Source: a bacterium (GTDB lineage: Bacteria; Vulcanimicrobiota; Xenobia; Xenobiales; JADMJV01). From it: 50,361 nt of DNA. The position numbers were made by a program, and so were the translations under genes. The notes beneath the pieces are model-generated. The model saw nothing but the letters and a program-made list of their open reading frames with translations, made no database searches and was not told the origin of the DNA. Shown here piece by piece: positions 1-8,419 of the stretch (positions are counted from its first letter, which is position 1; each line of letters starts with the position of its first letter). The stretch is from contig JADMJV010000001.1 in the NCBI GenBank assembly GCA_018780265.1, positions 1-50,361 on the forward strand, read 5' to 3'.

Positions 1-449
1 CCAGGGTTTGATCCATAATGTGCCTGAGTTATTTGGCGACGGGCCCTTACGTATTAAGGATAGGTCAGGAGGGAGCGCGAGGAGTGGTGCTCTCCGAAGT
101 TCTCAAGTTTCTCTGAGGCAACCGTGGGCAGCCGTGGCACTTTCTCGACTTCGCTCGCGGCAGAGGCACAGCCATCGTGAACGAGGATAGCTATGGCGAG
201 GAGCACACCAAGGCCGGCCGTGTTGGAGACCCGGACCTTGCGGTTGTCTTGCCGGCAGAGCTCTGGCTTGCTCGACGAAGCTCAGTTGCTGTCTTACTTT
301 ACTCTCTGGAGGCAAAGAGGGCTTTCTGCTCAATTTCTATGTCCGCGTCTTGAGGGGCGATATCAGGCGGATCTATCAGTGCCGGCCATTGAGTTCGCTC
401 GGTGTGGGCTCGGCGAGTTCTGCCGTTTTCAACCCAAGGACCTGTAAAA
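1..449. other. left edge, no supportable gene
   Basis: Several short open frames exist on both strands here, but none has a convincing ribosome site, a recognisable motif or a family-like composition. A plus-strand frame beginning with GTG at about 177 is open for roughly 60 codons and reads like ordinary protein, so a decayed fragment of a gene beyond the left edge is possible. I assign nothing. Confidence 0.4.
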
Positions 450-1253
450 TCAGCGCATGAGATACCAACCGACAAAGGCCCGGAACAGCCCCTCGGGGAG
501 CAGTTTACGCAGCCAGAGCACGTCAGAACTGTTGACGGGATAGCGCATTTTCCAAGAATTGTCGGTCGCCGCCTGCCACAGGGTGCGGGATACGATTTGA
601 GGCCCGGGGGCTTTTTCACCGGCTTGCTGCAAGCGGACCATGGTCTGGTCATAGAATGGCTGATATTCCGGGGCCTCTACCCGGTCCTGAGAGCGGTCGT
701 AAAATTCGGTCCTGATGGCCCCCGGCTCCACCAGTTTGACTTTGACATTGAAGGGCTTCAATTCAAATTGCAGCGACTCTGAAAAGCCTTCCACGGCCCA
801 TTTGGTGCTGTGATAGCAACTGTAGAGAGGAAAGGTGACCCGTCCACCCACGGAGGATACGTTGATGATGACACCGTCCTTTTTTTCACGAAAATGTGGC
901 AGCAGGGCTCGGGTCACGTTCATCAGTCCGAAGACGTTGGTATCAAACTGACGATGCACCTGCTCGGCGCTGGTAGCCTCAAACGGTCCCACCAGGCCGT
1001 AGCCGGCGTTGTTGATCAATACATCCACGCCACCCCAGCGCTGCAGCACGCTGTTGACAGCCGCCTGCACCGAATCTTCGCGGGTCACGTCGAGCGCCAC
1101 GGTGCAAAATCTTTGCTCGTCGGGTGGGGCCCAATCGGCTTTTGCAGGGGTGCGCATGGTGGCGGCCACTCTCCAGCCACGCTCATGAAAGTAGAGGGCG
1201 GCATCCTTGCCGATACCGGCGGACGCGCCGGTGATGAAAACTACTTTGCTCAT
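450..1253 (-). CDS. short-chain dehydrogenase/reductase (SDR)
   Basis: Predicted cytoplasmic NAD(P)-dependent oxidoreductase of the classical SDR family, 267 aa. The Rossmann glycine motif TGASAGIG lies at residues 8-15, followed by the NNAG structural motif near residue 85, a catalytic serine in NVSS, and the Y-x-x-x-K pair in YHSTK. The frame is open far upstream, but the ATG at 1253 begins exactly where family members begin (MSKVVFITGASAG), so the longer frame is rejected. It is divergent from the acetyltransferase at 1305, with only about 50 bases between, so the two may share a promoter region. The C-terminal part resembles SDRs annotated as oxidoreductases acting on unknown alcohols or ketones; the substrate cannot be read from sequence. 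Confidence 0.9.
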   Translation of the reverse strand: MSKVVFITGASAGIGKDAALYFHERGWRVAATMRTPAKADWAPPDEQRFCTVALDVTREDSVQAAVNSVLQRWGGVDVLINNAGYGLVGPFEATSAEQVHRQFDTNVFGLMNVTRALLPHFREKKDGVIINVSSVGGRVTFPLYSCYHSTKWAVEGFSESLQFELKPFNVKVKLVEPGAIRTEFYDRSQDRVEAPEYQPFYDQTMVRLQQAGEKAPGPQIVSRTLWQAATDNSWKMRYPVNSSDVLWLRKLLPEGLFRAFVGWYLMR

Positions 1254-1304
1254 GGTGTTCCAATCCAGGCAGGGCCCCCACACAACTGGAGGAAGAGAAC
1301 GCCT

Positions 1305-1772
1305 ATGCCTGTTGCCGATTCGGTTCTGTTGGGACAGAACGTGCAGATTCCTCAGCCCACTTTGGTGAACCTGTATGGTTGCAGCATCGGAGATTACACC
1401 AAGATCGGCGCTTTTGTCGAGATTCAGAAAAACTGTCAGGTTGGCGCTCGCTGCAAGGTGAGTTCGCATAGCTTTCTGTGTGAAGGAGTGACCCTGGAAG
1501 ACGAGGTCTTCATCGGTCACGGAGTGATGTTTACCAACGACCTTTATCCGCGCGCCACCCGGGCCGATGGTCAGCCGCAGAGCGAGGCCGACTGGACGGT
1601 GGTGCCCACGCGCGTCGGGCGCCGGGCCAGCATCGGTTCTAATGCCACCATCCTGGCGGGCATCACCATCGGCGAAGGGGCGATGGTGGGGGCGGGATCG
1701 GTGGTGACCAAAGACGTCGCTGCTCACACCATTGTGGCCGGCAATCCGGCGCGCGAGCGCGGCCCCGCTTGA
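1305..1772 (+). CDS. hexapeptide-repeat sugar N-acetyltransferase (WlbB/FdtC-like)
   Basis: 155-aa left-handed beta-helix acyltransferase. Hexapeptide-type repeats run through most of the protein (CSIGDYTKIGAFVEI, GVTLEDEVFIGHGV, ASIGSNATILAGITIGEG), ending with the typical VAGNPAR motif. The family (WlbB, FdtC, QdtC) acetylates the amino group of a nucleotide-linked 3-amino sugar. The following gene is the matching type of sugar aminotransferase, which supports an amino-sugar pathway. The ATG at 1305 has GGAGG at 1288-1292, about 12 bases upstream. The stop overlaps the TTG start of the aminotransferase (TTGA), implying translational coupling. Which sugar is made is not determined; no nucleotide-sugar dehydratase or oxidase gene is in view. 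Confidence 0.88.
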   Translation: MPVADSVLLGQNVQIPQPTLVNLYGCSIGDYTKIGAFVEIQKNCQVGARCKVSSHSFLCEGVTLEDEVFIGHGVMFTNDLYPRATRADGQPQSEADWTVVPTRVGRRASIGSNATILAGITIGEGAMVGAGSVVTKDVAAHTIVAGNPARERGPA

Positions 1773-2905
1773 TTCCTATCTACCGGCCCTGGCTGGGGGA
1801 GGAGGAGGCAGAGGCGACCCAGCGGCCTATTCGCTCGGGTTGGATTACTCAGGGGCCCGAGGTGGCCGCCTTTGAGGCGGAGTTCGCCGACTTTGTGGGT
1901 GCCGCGCAGGCGGTGGCTGTGGCTAACTGCACCGTGGCTTTGCAATTGGCCCTGATCGTGGCCGGAGTTAGCCGGGGCGATGAAGTGATCACCGTCAGTC
2001 ACTCTTATATCGCCACCGCCAACAGTATTCGCTATGTAGGAGCCACTCCGGTCTTTGCCGACATCGAGCCTGACACATTCAACCTCGACCCTGATCAGTT
2101 GGATGGCCTGGTCAGCCCTCTAACCCAAGCTGTGTTGGTGGTTCACCAGATCGGTATGCCTTGCGATTTGGGGCGCATTGTACCCTGGGCGCGCCAACGG
2201 GGACTGGTGGTTATCGAGGACGCGGCCTGCGCCGTGGGCAGTGAAATTTGCTGGCACGGCCATTGGGAAAAGCTTGGCAAACCCCATGGAGACATCGCCT
2301 GCTTCTCGTTTCATCCGCGCAAATTGCTCACCACCGGCGATGGCGGCATGCTTACCTTGGTCAATCCCGACTGGGCCGATCGAGCCCGCCGTCTGCGTCA
2401 ACACGCCATGAGCGTTCCCGATACGGTGCGCCACTCGTCGGCACAGGTGATTCAGGAGAGCTATCCCGAGGTTGGCTACAATTTTCGTCTGACCGATATC
2501 CAGGCGGCCGTGGGCCGGGTTCAGTTGGAGCGATTGCCCCGCTTGTTGCAGCGACGTCAACTGCAGGTGGAATGGTACCGTGAGCGGTTGGCGGGCACAC
2601 CCTTGAGTTGGCAGCGCCAACCTCCGTGGGCGCGCAGCAACTGGCAGAGCCTGGCGGTGCGGCTGCCCCAGGGCCAGTCTCAGCAGGACTGGATGCAGCG
2701 TTTACTGGATGGGGGCGTGAGTAGCCGGCGGGGTATCATGTGCGCCCATCGCGAGGCTGCCTACCCGCCGGGCAGTTGGCGTGGCGCCAGTTTGCTCGAG
2801 AGCGAGCGAGCTCAGGATGAAGTGATTTTATTGCCGCTCTTTCACGACCTGAGCCAGGATCAGATGGAGAAGGTGGCGGAGGCGATCATTTCATGCTGTC
2901 CATAG
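1769..2905 (+). CDS. DegT/DnrJ/EryC1 PLP-dependent sugar aminotransferase
   Basis: 378-aa fold-type I aminotransferase that transfers an amino group, usually from glutamate, to a keto-sugar nucleotide. Visible family features are the N-terminal GWITQGPEVAAFE segment, NCTVALQLAL, the EDAAC-VG aspartate region at 150-157, and FHPRKLLTTGDGG, whose Lys185 should form the PLP Schiff base. The start is TTG at 1769, overlapping the upstream stop by four bases; no ATG fits near the family N terminus, which normally begins MIPIYRP or similar. It is followed, with a 13-base overlap, by the glycosyltransferase. Together the three genes suggest synthesis and transfer of an N-acylated amino sugar. Confidence 0.92.
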   Translation: MIPIYRPWLGEEEAEATQRPIRSGWITQGPEVAAFEAEFADFVGAAQAVAVANCTVALQLALIVAGVSRGDEVITVSHSYIATANSIRYVGATPVFADIEPDTFNLDPDQLDGLVSPLTQAVLVVHQIGMPCDLGRIVPWARQRGLVVIEDAACAVGSEICWHGHWEKLGKPHGDIACFSFHPRKLLTTGDGGMLTLVNPDWADRARRLRQHAMSVPDTVRHSSAQVIQESYPEVGYNFRLTDIQAAVGRVQLERLPRLLQRRQLQVEWYRERLAGTPLSWQRQPPWARSNWQSLAVRLPQGQSQQDWMQRLLDGGVSSRRGIMCAHREAAYPPGSWRGASLLESERAQDEVILLPLFHDLSQDQMEKVAEAIISCCP

Positions 2906-3867
2906 TGACCCCCGCCCATAACGAAGAGGCCAATGTTCCACTGCTTTACGCGCAACTCAAGGAACACCTCGATCCGATGGAGTGGGAATGGATCTTGGTG
3001 GATGACCACTCCAGCGACAACACGCTGGGGGTGTTCAGTCGTCTGGCGGCCGAAGACGGCCGTCTGCGCGGTATCCGCTTCAGCCGAAATTTCGGTTCGC
3101 ACAAGGCTTTGATCTGCGGCCTGCGCGAGGCGCGTGGGGAGGCTGCCGTCATCCTGGCGGCTGATCTGCAGGACCCGCCTCAGGTGATCCCTCGACTGGT
3201 GGAGGCCTGGAAAGCGGGGGATCAAGTGGTCTGGGCAGTGCGTACAGCCCGCCCCGGCGAAAGCCCGTCGGGACTTTTTTTCTCCCGCTTTTATTACTGG
3301 ATCATGAGGCGATTTGTGGGTTTCACCAGTATGCCGGCTACCGGAGCCGACTTCTTTCTGGCTGATCGGCGCGTGTTAGATGCGCTGGCTCAGTTTAACG
3401 AAAACAACGTCAGCCTGTTTGCCTTGATGTGCTCTTTGGGCTTTAAGCACGGACACGTGGATTACGTCAAGGAGGCCCGACAACACGGACGGTCCAGCTG
3501 GACGCTGGGCAAGAAAGTTAAACTTTTGGTCGATTCGATCATTGCCTTCACCTATCTGCCCATTCGCTACATGATGGCCTTCGGTTCAGCTGTGGGTGCT
3601 TTCGGCTTCATCTATTCGCTATTGGTTGTCTACAACTATGTGCAGGGCTCGCCTGCTCAGGGTTGGTCTTCTCTCATGGTGGTGGTGCTCATGCTGGGCG
3701 GAATGCAGATGATGATGTTGGGTGTGCTGGGCGAGTATATTTGGCGGGCTCTGGATGAGAGTCGGGCCCGGCCGCTCTACCTGGTCGAACAGGTGGTCGT
3801 GGGCGGTGCTGGCAAGGAGGATGGCCTCCGGGGCGAAATCGCTCTGGATGATGCCCCACAGCAGTAA
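2893..3867 (+). CDS. family 2 glycosyltransferase, DPM1/GtrB/ArnC-like, membrane-anchored
   Basis: 324-aa GT-A glycosyltransferase with the pattern of polyprenyl-phosphate sugar transferases. It opens with IVTPAHNEEANVP, has the nucleotide-binding DDHSSDNT at 37-44, and carries the metal-binding ADLQDPP motif at 90-96. Two hydrophobic helices (about 225-255 and 262-285) follow the catalytic domain, as in GtrB/ArnC/CsbB. The expected role is loading a sugar from a nucleotide onto undecaprenyl phosphate at the cytoplasmic face of the membrane. The start overlaps the aminotransferase by 13 bases, and the C terminus overlaps the start of the ABC transporter, so the four genes form one transcriptional unit. 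The exact donor sugar is inferred only from its neighbours. Confidence 0.9.
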   Translation: MLSIVTPAHNEEANVPLLYAQLKEHLDPMEWEWILVDDHSSDNTLGVFSRLAAEDGRLRGIRFSRNFGSHKALICGLREARGEAAVILAADLQDPPQVIPRLVEAWKAGDQVVWAVRTARPGESPSGLFFSRFYYWIMRRFVGFTSMPATGADFFLADRRVLDALAQFNENNVSLFALMCSLGFKHGHVDYVKEARQHGRSSWTLGKKVKLLVDSIIAFTYLPIRYMMAFGSAVGAFGFIYSLLVVYNYVQGSPAQGWSSLMVVVLMLGGMQMMMLGVLGEYIWRALDESRARPLYLVEQVVVGGAGKEDGLRGEIALDDAPQQ

Positions 3868-5671
3868 GCCCGCCCCTTCTTTGAAGTTATCCAGTTTTCG
3901 CGACCTCTTCGTGTTTACTCGGCGAGCCTTTGGGCTGGTTTGGACTACCAGTCGGCCTCTGGCTTATGCGTTTTGTTTCTTTACCTTGCTGGCGGGGTGC
4001 CTGCCGGGGGTGCTGGCCTTCGTGGGCAAATTGTTGGTCGATGGTGTGGTTACGGCTCAGTTGCAGCACAACCCTGATCCCGCCATGAAATACGTGCTGC
4101 TGGAGGCGGCCGCGGTTATGGCCTTGGCCCTGGTCCAGCGGGCCATTTCGGTGGTTCAGGCCCTGTTGCGGGCCCAACTGGGCTACCGCGTTAATGAAAT
4201 GATTCTGGCCAAGGCTCTTAGCCTGGACCTGCGCCATTTTGAAGATTCTGAGTTTTATGACAAGCTCAGTCAGGCCCGCAGGCAGGCCAGTATGCGCCCT
4301 CTTTCGTTGGTCAATCGCACCTTCGATGTGCTCCAGCAGATGATTATCTTGCTCACTTACGGTACGTTACTGTGGGCCTTTTCCCCCTGGGCTGTGCTGC
4401 TGTTGGTGCTGGCCGGCCTGCCCACCTTTTGGGTAGAGGCCCGCTTTTCCAGCGAGGCTTTTCAACTCTTTAATTGGCGCTCTCCCGAGACGCGTCGGCA
4501 GATGTACCTGGAGCACTTGATCGCCAACGACGACTATGCCAAAGAGATTAAGCTCTTTGGCCTGGGGCCGCTCTTTTTGGAGCGCTATCGCAATATTTTT
4601 CACGAGGCTTACGGTTTGGACCGGCGCCTGGCCTTGCGCCGGGCGGCCTGGACCTACCTGTGGGGAATGCTGGGCACCTGCGCTCTCTACGGGGCTTACT
4701 TGTGGATCGTCAAGGCTACCGTGGAAGGGCACTTGTCGCTGGGTGAGATGACCATGTATCTGGTGGTCTTCAAACAAGGGCAGCAGGCCGTGACCAGCAG
4801 CCTGGCCTCCATAGGTGGCATGTACGAAGACAATCTCTACCTGTCCAATCTGTATGACTTTTTAGAGATTCCTGTGGAAACGCCAGGGGAAGGAGCCAGT
4901 CAGGGTCCCGAACCCGGCCAGGGGTTGCGCTTTGAAGCGGTCAGCTTTGCCTATCCAGGCAGTCAGGAGCCGGCCTTGCGTGAGGTCAGCTTTCACCTGA
5001 GGCCGGGACAGAAATTGGCGCTGGTGGGTGAGAATGGCTCGGGCAAAACCACCATTGTAAAGCTGCTTTCGCGGTTGTACCGGCCCACTTCGGGGGCGAT
5101 TTTTCTGGACGGTCTGGACCTCCAGCAATGGGATGAAGTGGCTCTGCGCCGCCGCATCGGGGTGATTTTCCAGGATTTTGTGCGCTACCAGTTTATTGTG
5201 GGAGAGAACATCGGAGTAGGAGATGTGAGCGGCCTGGATGATGAGGCCCGTTGGAAGGATGCGGCCGAGAAAGGCCAGGCTCAGGAAGTGATTGAGGGGC
5301 TCCCGCAGGGCTACAATACGCAGTTGGGTCGTTGGTTTAAGGGGGGGCGGGAACTCTCCGGCGGGCAGTGGCAGAAAGTGGCTCTGTCGCGGGCATTTAT
5401 GCGCCAGGGTGCGGATCTGTTGGTACTGGACGAGCCCACCTCGGCCGTCGATCCCAAGGCGGAAGTCCAGATTTTTGAGCATTTTCGCGACGTCACCCAG
5501 AATCAGATGGCCATTTTGATCAGCCACCGATTTTCGACCGTGCGCATGGCTGACGAGATCCTGGTACTGGACAAAGGGAAGGTGACAGAGTTCGGCAGCC
5601 ACGAGCAGTTGCTTGAGCTAGACGGACACTACTCCCACCTCTTCCGCCTGCAGGCTGCCGGATACCGCTGA
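3848..5671 (+). CDS. ABC-type exporter, fused membrane and ATPase domains
   Basis: About 607 aa with one transmembrane domain (six helices, roughly residues 38-330) followed by one nucleotide-binding domain, as in type IV half-exporters. The ATPase domain shows Walker A GENGSGKTT at 394-402, the Q-loop in VIFQDF, the signature LSGGQ, Walker B LLVLDEPTSAVD and the H-loop ISHRFST. The frame is open further upstream inside the glycosyltransferase gene; ATG at 3848 or 3851 is preferred, but ATG at 3821, directly behind AAGGAGG, is possible. Position last in the amino-sugar module suggests it exports a glycolipid or peptide product of these genes. Such proteins homodimerise, so no partner is needed. 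Confidence 0.9.
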   Translation: MMPHSSKPAPSLKLSSFRDLFVFTRRAFGLVWTTSRPLAYAFCFFTLLAGCLPGVLAFVGKLLVDGVVTAQLQHNPDPAMKYVLLEAAAVMALALVQRAISVVQALLRAQLGYRVNEMILAKALSLDLRHFEDSEFYDKLSQARRQASMRPLSLVNRTFDVLQQMIILLTYGTLLWAFSPWAVLLLVLAGLPTFWVEARFSSEAFQLFNWRSPETRRQMYLEHLIANDDYAKEIKLFGLGPLFLERYRNIFHEAYGLDRRLALRRAAWTYLWGMLGTCALYGAYLWIVKATVEGHLSLGEMTMYLVVFKQGQQAVTSSLASIGGMYEDNLYLSNLYDFLEIPVETPGEGASQGPEPGQGLRFEAVSFAYPGSQEPALREVSFHLRPGQKLALVGENGSGKTTIVKLLSRLYRPTSGAIFLDGLDLQQWDEVALRRRIGVIFQDFVRYQFIVGENIGVGDVSGLDDEARWKDAAEKGQAQEVIEGLPQGYNTQLGRWFKGGRELSGGQWQKVALSRAFMRQGADLLVLDEPTSAVDPKAEVQIFEHFRDVTQNQMAILISHRFSTVRMADEILVLDKGKVTEFGSHEQLLELDGHYSHLFRLQAAGYR

Positions 5672-5781
5672 GGACCTTTCAGGATTTTGTAAGTTCGTTC
5701 ATAACGCTCTAACATGTTGCCCCTTGAGGCCCGGCTATGATGGCTGCAGACAACACACCTCTACAGGGGAGATCCACTCAC

Positions 5782-7200
5782 ATGACACTCACATCAATCA
5801 ATCAGGCCCGTCCTTTCGTGGCTGCCTCGGCAGCTCGCGCCAGCGCCCCCGCTGAGCAGTCCGCTCCGTCCGGCGACAGCTTTACCCTCAGCAACAACCA
5901 GCCTCCGGCTCAGCAACCCCCGGCCCAGCAGCCTCCGGCTCAGCAGCCTCCGGCTCAGCAGCCCCCGGCCCAGCAGCAGCCGCCCACGCAGCCGCAGCCT
6001 CCGCAGCAGCCGCCCGCTCCTCCCCAGCCGGAGTTGAAAGAGTGGACCGTGCTTGTATACAGCGTCTCCGACAACAATCTTTACAGCTACATGCAGGAGG
6101 ACCTCAACGAGGCCGAGCGCGTGGGCTCCACCGAGCAGATGACCGTTCTGGCCGAGACCAGCCACCAGCCGCGCGGCGGCAGCGTGGTTCGTATGAAGCT
6201 CGAGACCAACGACACCCCCGGCCTTACCTCGCCGGTCCTGACCGACCTGGGCAAGACCCACGATATGGCCAAGTCCGACAGTATGGCCGATGCCATCGCC
6301 TGGGCGATGAAAGAATACCCTTCCAAGCACTTCGCTGTAGTCGTTTCCGACCACGGCGGCGGCTGGCAGGGCGCCAATCACTCCGAGTCGACCGACAGCT
6401 GGATGAATGTCAGCGACCTCGAAGCCGGCTTCAAGAAAGCCCAAGAATTGACCGGTAAGAAAGTCGATGTCATCGGCTTCGACGAGTGCTTGATGGCCTC
6501 CACGGAAGTGGCTCACGCTTTGCAGGGGTGCGCCGATTATATGGTGGCCTCCGAGGAAGTCGAAGGCGGCGCCGGCTGGCAGTATGACCAGTCTTTGGGT
6601 GGAGCCAAGTCCAGCAACAGCAACAGTCGTGTGCTCAGCGGTAAGATGCTGAACTTCGCTGCTACCGCTCTGCGCTCTCGCGACCCGCTCACCCCGGAGA
6701 GTTTCGCCAAGGGTATCGTGCAGATGGCCGAAGGCCACCAGCGCGACCTGGGAACGATGTCGGCTCTCGACCTCAACAAGTTCGGCGCCGTCTCGGCCGC
6801 AGTCGACAACTTTGCTGGCGTGGTTCTCGACAGCAACCTGGGCAAGGCTGACTTCGCCCCGGTTGCCGCCGCCACTCAGAAGTTCTACCGCTTCGCTGAC
6901 CTGGGTCACTTTGTGGACTTGGCCAGCACTCGCTTCGGTGGAGCTATCGCCGAAGCCGGAGCCGGCGTCAAGCAGGCGATGTCGGAGGCCGTTGTCGCCA
7001 ATCAGCATAGCACCAAATACCCCAATGCCCAGGGCTTGAACATCGAGCTCAACAAGCAAGCTGCCTTCGTGGAGCAGGGCCCGGCTGACGTGCCCAACCT
7101 CGAACCACGCGACAAGGACCGCATGAACATGGCTCCTTACAAGGACCAGAAGTTCGCTGCGGAAACCCGCTGGGACGAGATGCTGCGCAAGGTTCGCTAG
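5782..7200 (+). CDS. clostripain-family (C11) cysteine peptidase, paralogue 1
   Basis: 472-aa C11 peptidase of the caspase-like CD clan; the family usually cleaves after Arg or Lys. The likely catalytic His191 lies in SDHGGGW and Cys236 in FDECLM. Residues 1-37 form a leader ending in GDSFTLS, with no hydrophobic signal peptide. Residues 41-65 are five copies of PPAQQ and the Pro/Gln linker runs to about residue 83; the catalytic part follows. ATG at 5782 is chosen over an upstream in-frame ATG at 5737 because GGGGAGA stands at 5767-5772 and because the paralogue at 12321 starts with an almost identical peptide (MTL-SI-QARPFVAA). It is followed by a strong terminator, so it is probably monocistronic. 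Cellular destination is unknown. Confidence 0.88.
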   Translation: MTLTSINQARPFVAASAARASAPAEQSAPSGDSFTLSNNQPPAQQPPAQQPPAQQPPAQQPPAQQQPPTQPQPPQQPPAPPQPELKEWTVLVYSVSDNNLYSYMQEDLNEAERVGSTEQMTVLAETSHQPRGGSVVRMKLETNDTPGLTSPVLTDLGKTHDMAKSDSMADAIAWAMKEYPSKHFAVVVSDHGGGWQGANHSESTDSWMNVSDLEAGFKKAQELTGKKVDVIGFDECLMASTEVAHALQGCADYMVASEEVEGGAGWQYDQSLGGAKSSNSNSRVLSGKMLNFAATALRSRDPLTPESFAKGIVQMAEGHQRDLGTMSALDLNKFGAVSAAVDNFAGVVLDSNLGKADFAPVAAATQKFYRFADLGHFVDLASTRFGGAIAEAGAGVKQAMSEAVVANQHSTKYPNAQGLNIELNKQAAFVEQGPADVPNLEPRDKDRMNMAPYKDQKFAAETRWDEMLRKVR

Positions 7201-7217
7201 TTCTCTAACTCGGAGTC

Positions 7218-7249
7218 AAAAAGGCCAGGCTTTACCGCCTGGCCTTTTT
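7218..7249 (+). terminator. rho-independent terminator
   Basis: A perfect 13-bp stem (7218-7230 with 7237-7249) encloses a six-base TTTACC loop and ends in five T residues. It lies 17 bases after the stop of the first C11 protease. The A-tract on the 5' side makes it potentially bidirectional, though no gene approaches from the right. Confidence 0.88.
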
Positions 7250-7365
7250 GCGTTAACAGGCGGAGAAATTTTCTCGCCCTATTGATGCATTGCGGCTGAA
7301 TTTGGTCATCAATTGGTAAGCTGATTTTGGTATCGTTTGGGCAGAAACCTGTTCTGGAGGTCGTC

Positions 7366-8322
7366 TTGAGTTTTTTGTCTGTGGACCCACTTCGCCAACC
7401 GGGCGGACCCGCTGTAGGCGGCCAGGTTGTGCCCGGATTTCAGCCCACCGATCTGGCCAGGATGCGCTGCGCCGGTTCTCCGGCTCAGGCGATGGACGCC
7501 ACCACGATGGGCCTTCTGGCCAGCGGCAATCATTTCATGGGTCAGATGCTGCAAATGCTGCAGGTGATGCTGATGGGTTTGATGCTTAACGGGGGGGCCG
7601 GCGCAGCCAGCCTGACTGACCAGATGTCCCAATCCGGTGGCGGACAGGTGGCCGACCAGGTCGCCACTTCCGGCTCGACTTCGGGTGGGAATGACGTGGC
7701 CCAGCAGAATGCTGCTCCCGCCGGGGGAAAGATCGGCAACGGCAGTAAGGTACTGGTCATTGGCGACTCGCACACTGCCGGCACCTATGGCGACGAGTTA
7801 GACCGTTTGCTGCGAGCCAAGGGGGCCCGGGTGCACACGGTGGGAAGCAGCGGCGCATCTGCCGACAACTATATCAGTGGCAAGGGGACGACGGTGGGCT
7901 ATGCCGACCACAAAGTCAACGGTCAGACGGGAAAGACCGCCTCGCATGCAACTCCCAAGCTGGAAGAGTTGATCGCTCAAGACAAGCCTGACACCATCGT
8001 GGTGAATCTGGGGGCCAACTTCCGCGGGGCAGGCCCGGCCGGGGTGAAGGCGCAGGTCAACAAACTGGGCGAGATTGCCAGGCGCCACAATATTAAGATC
8101 GTCTGGGTGGGTCCACCCACTACTCGAGAGGATATGTCCAATCCAGGTTCGCTCAAGAAGTTTGATCAGGATATGGCGGCGGCCGTTCAGCCCTTTGGTC
8201 TATACATTTCGTCGGCGCCCTTTACCCCCGAGTATTCGGGCACGGACGGCGTCCACTATGGTGGGGCCAAAGGAACGGAACTGGCCAAGAAATGGGCAGC
8301 CGGAGTCGCCGGGACGATTTGA
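7366..8322 (+). CDS. SGNH/GDSL-family hydrolase with Met-rich N-terminal region
   Basis: 318 aa if started at TTG 7366, which has GGAGG five bases upstream (7356-7360); no ATG fits. The C-terminal half (about 127-318) is a SGNH hydrolase: block I GDSHTAG with nucleophile Ser135, an NLGANF region standing in for block III, and the catalytic pair in DGVH (Asp294, His297). The family deacylates or de-esterifies lipids, glycans or peptidoglycan. The N-terminal 125 residues are unusual: no signal peptide, then a methionine- and leucine-rich segment (about 55-75) flanked by Gly, Gln and Ser-rich sequence. It stands alone between the first C11 protease and a peptide transporter. The substrate is not predictable. 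Confidence 0.82.
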   Translation: MSFLSVDPLRQPGGPAVGGQVVPGFQPTDLARMRCAGSPAQAMDATTMGLLASGNHFMGQMLQMLQVMLMGLMLNGGAGAASLTDQMSQSGGGQVADQVATSGSTSGGNDVAQQNAAPAGGKIGNGSKVLVIGDSHTAGTYGDELDRLLRAKGARVHTVGSSGASADNYISGKGTTVGYADHKVNGQTGKTASHATPKLEELIAQDKPDTIVVNLGANFRGAGPAGVKAQVNKLGEIARRHNIKIVWVGPPTTREDMSNPGSLKKFDQDMAAAVQPFGLYISSAPFTPEYSGTDGVHYGGAKGTELAKKWAAGVAGTI

Positions 8323-8419
8323 GGAAGGGGAAGTCCGCAGGGATGGAGTTGCAGGACGCGAAAAAGGCGCCGCTACTAGACTAGCCTAGCATGACCTAGA
8401 GCGGACGGAGACCCCGACC

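Noticed and set aside
810..1304. Extension of the acetyltransferase frame upstream to 810
   Set aside because: It lies antisense to the SDR gene, is not protein-like before residue 166, and the ATG at 1305 is at the family start.
5900..6030. PPAQQ coding repeats as a CRISPR or mobile repeat
   Set aside because: The repeats are in frame, 15 bp long, contiguous without spacers, and part of a protein linker.
5794..7059. 421-codon open frame antisense to the first C11 protease
   Set aside because: The frame is a GC-rich mirror of the protease coding sequence; similar mirror frames occur opposite paralogues 2 and 3 (12333-13289, 20848-22404), as expected from codon bias, and none has family features.
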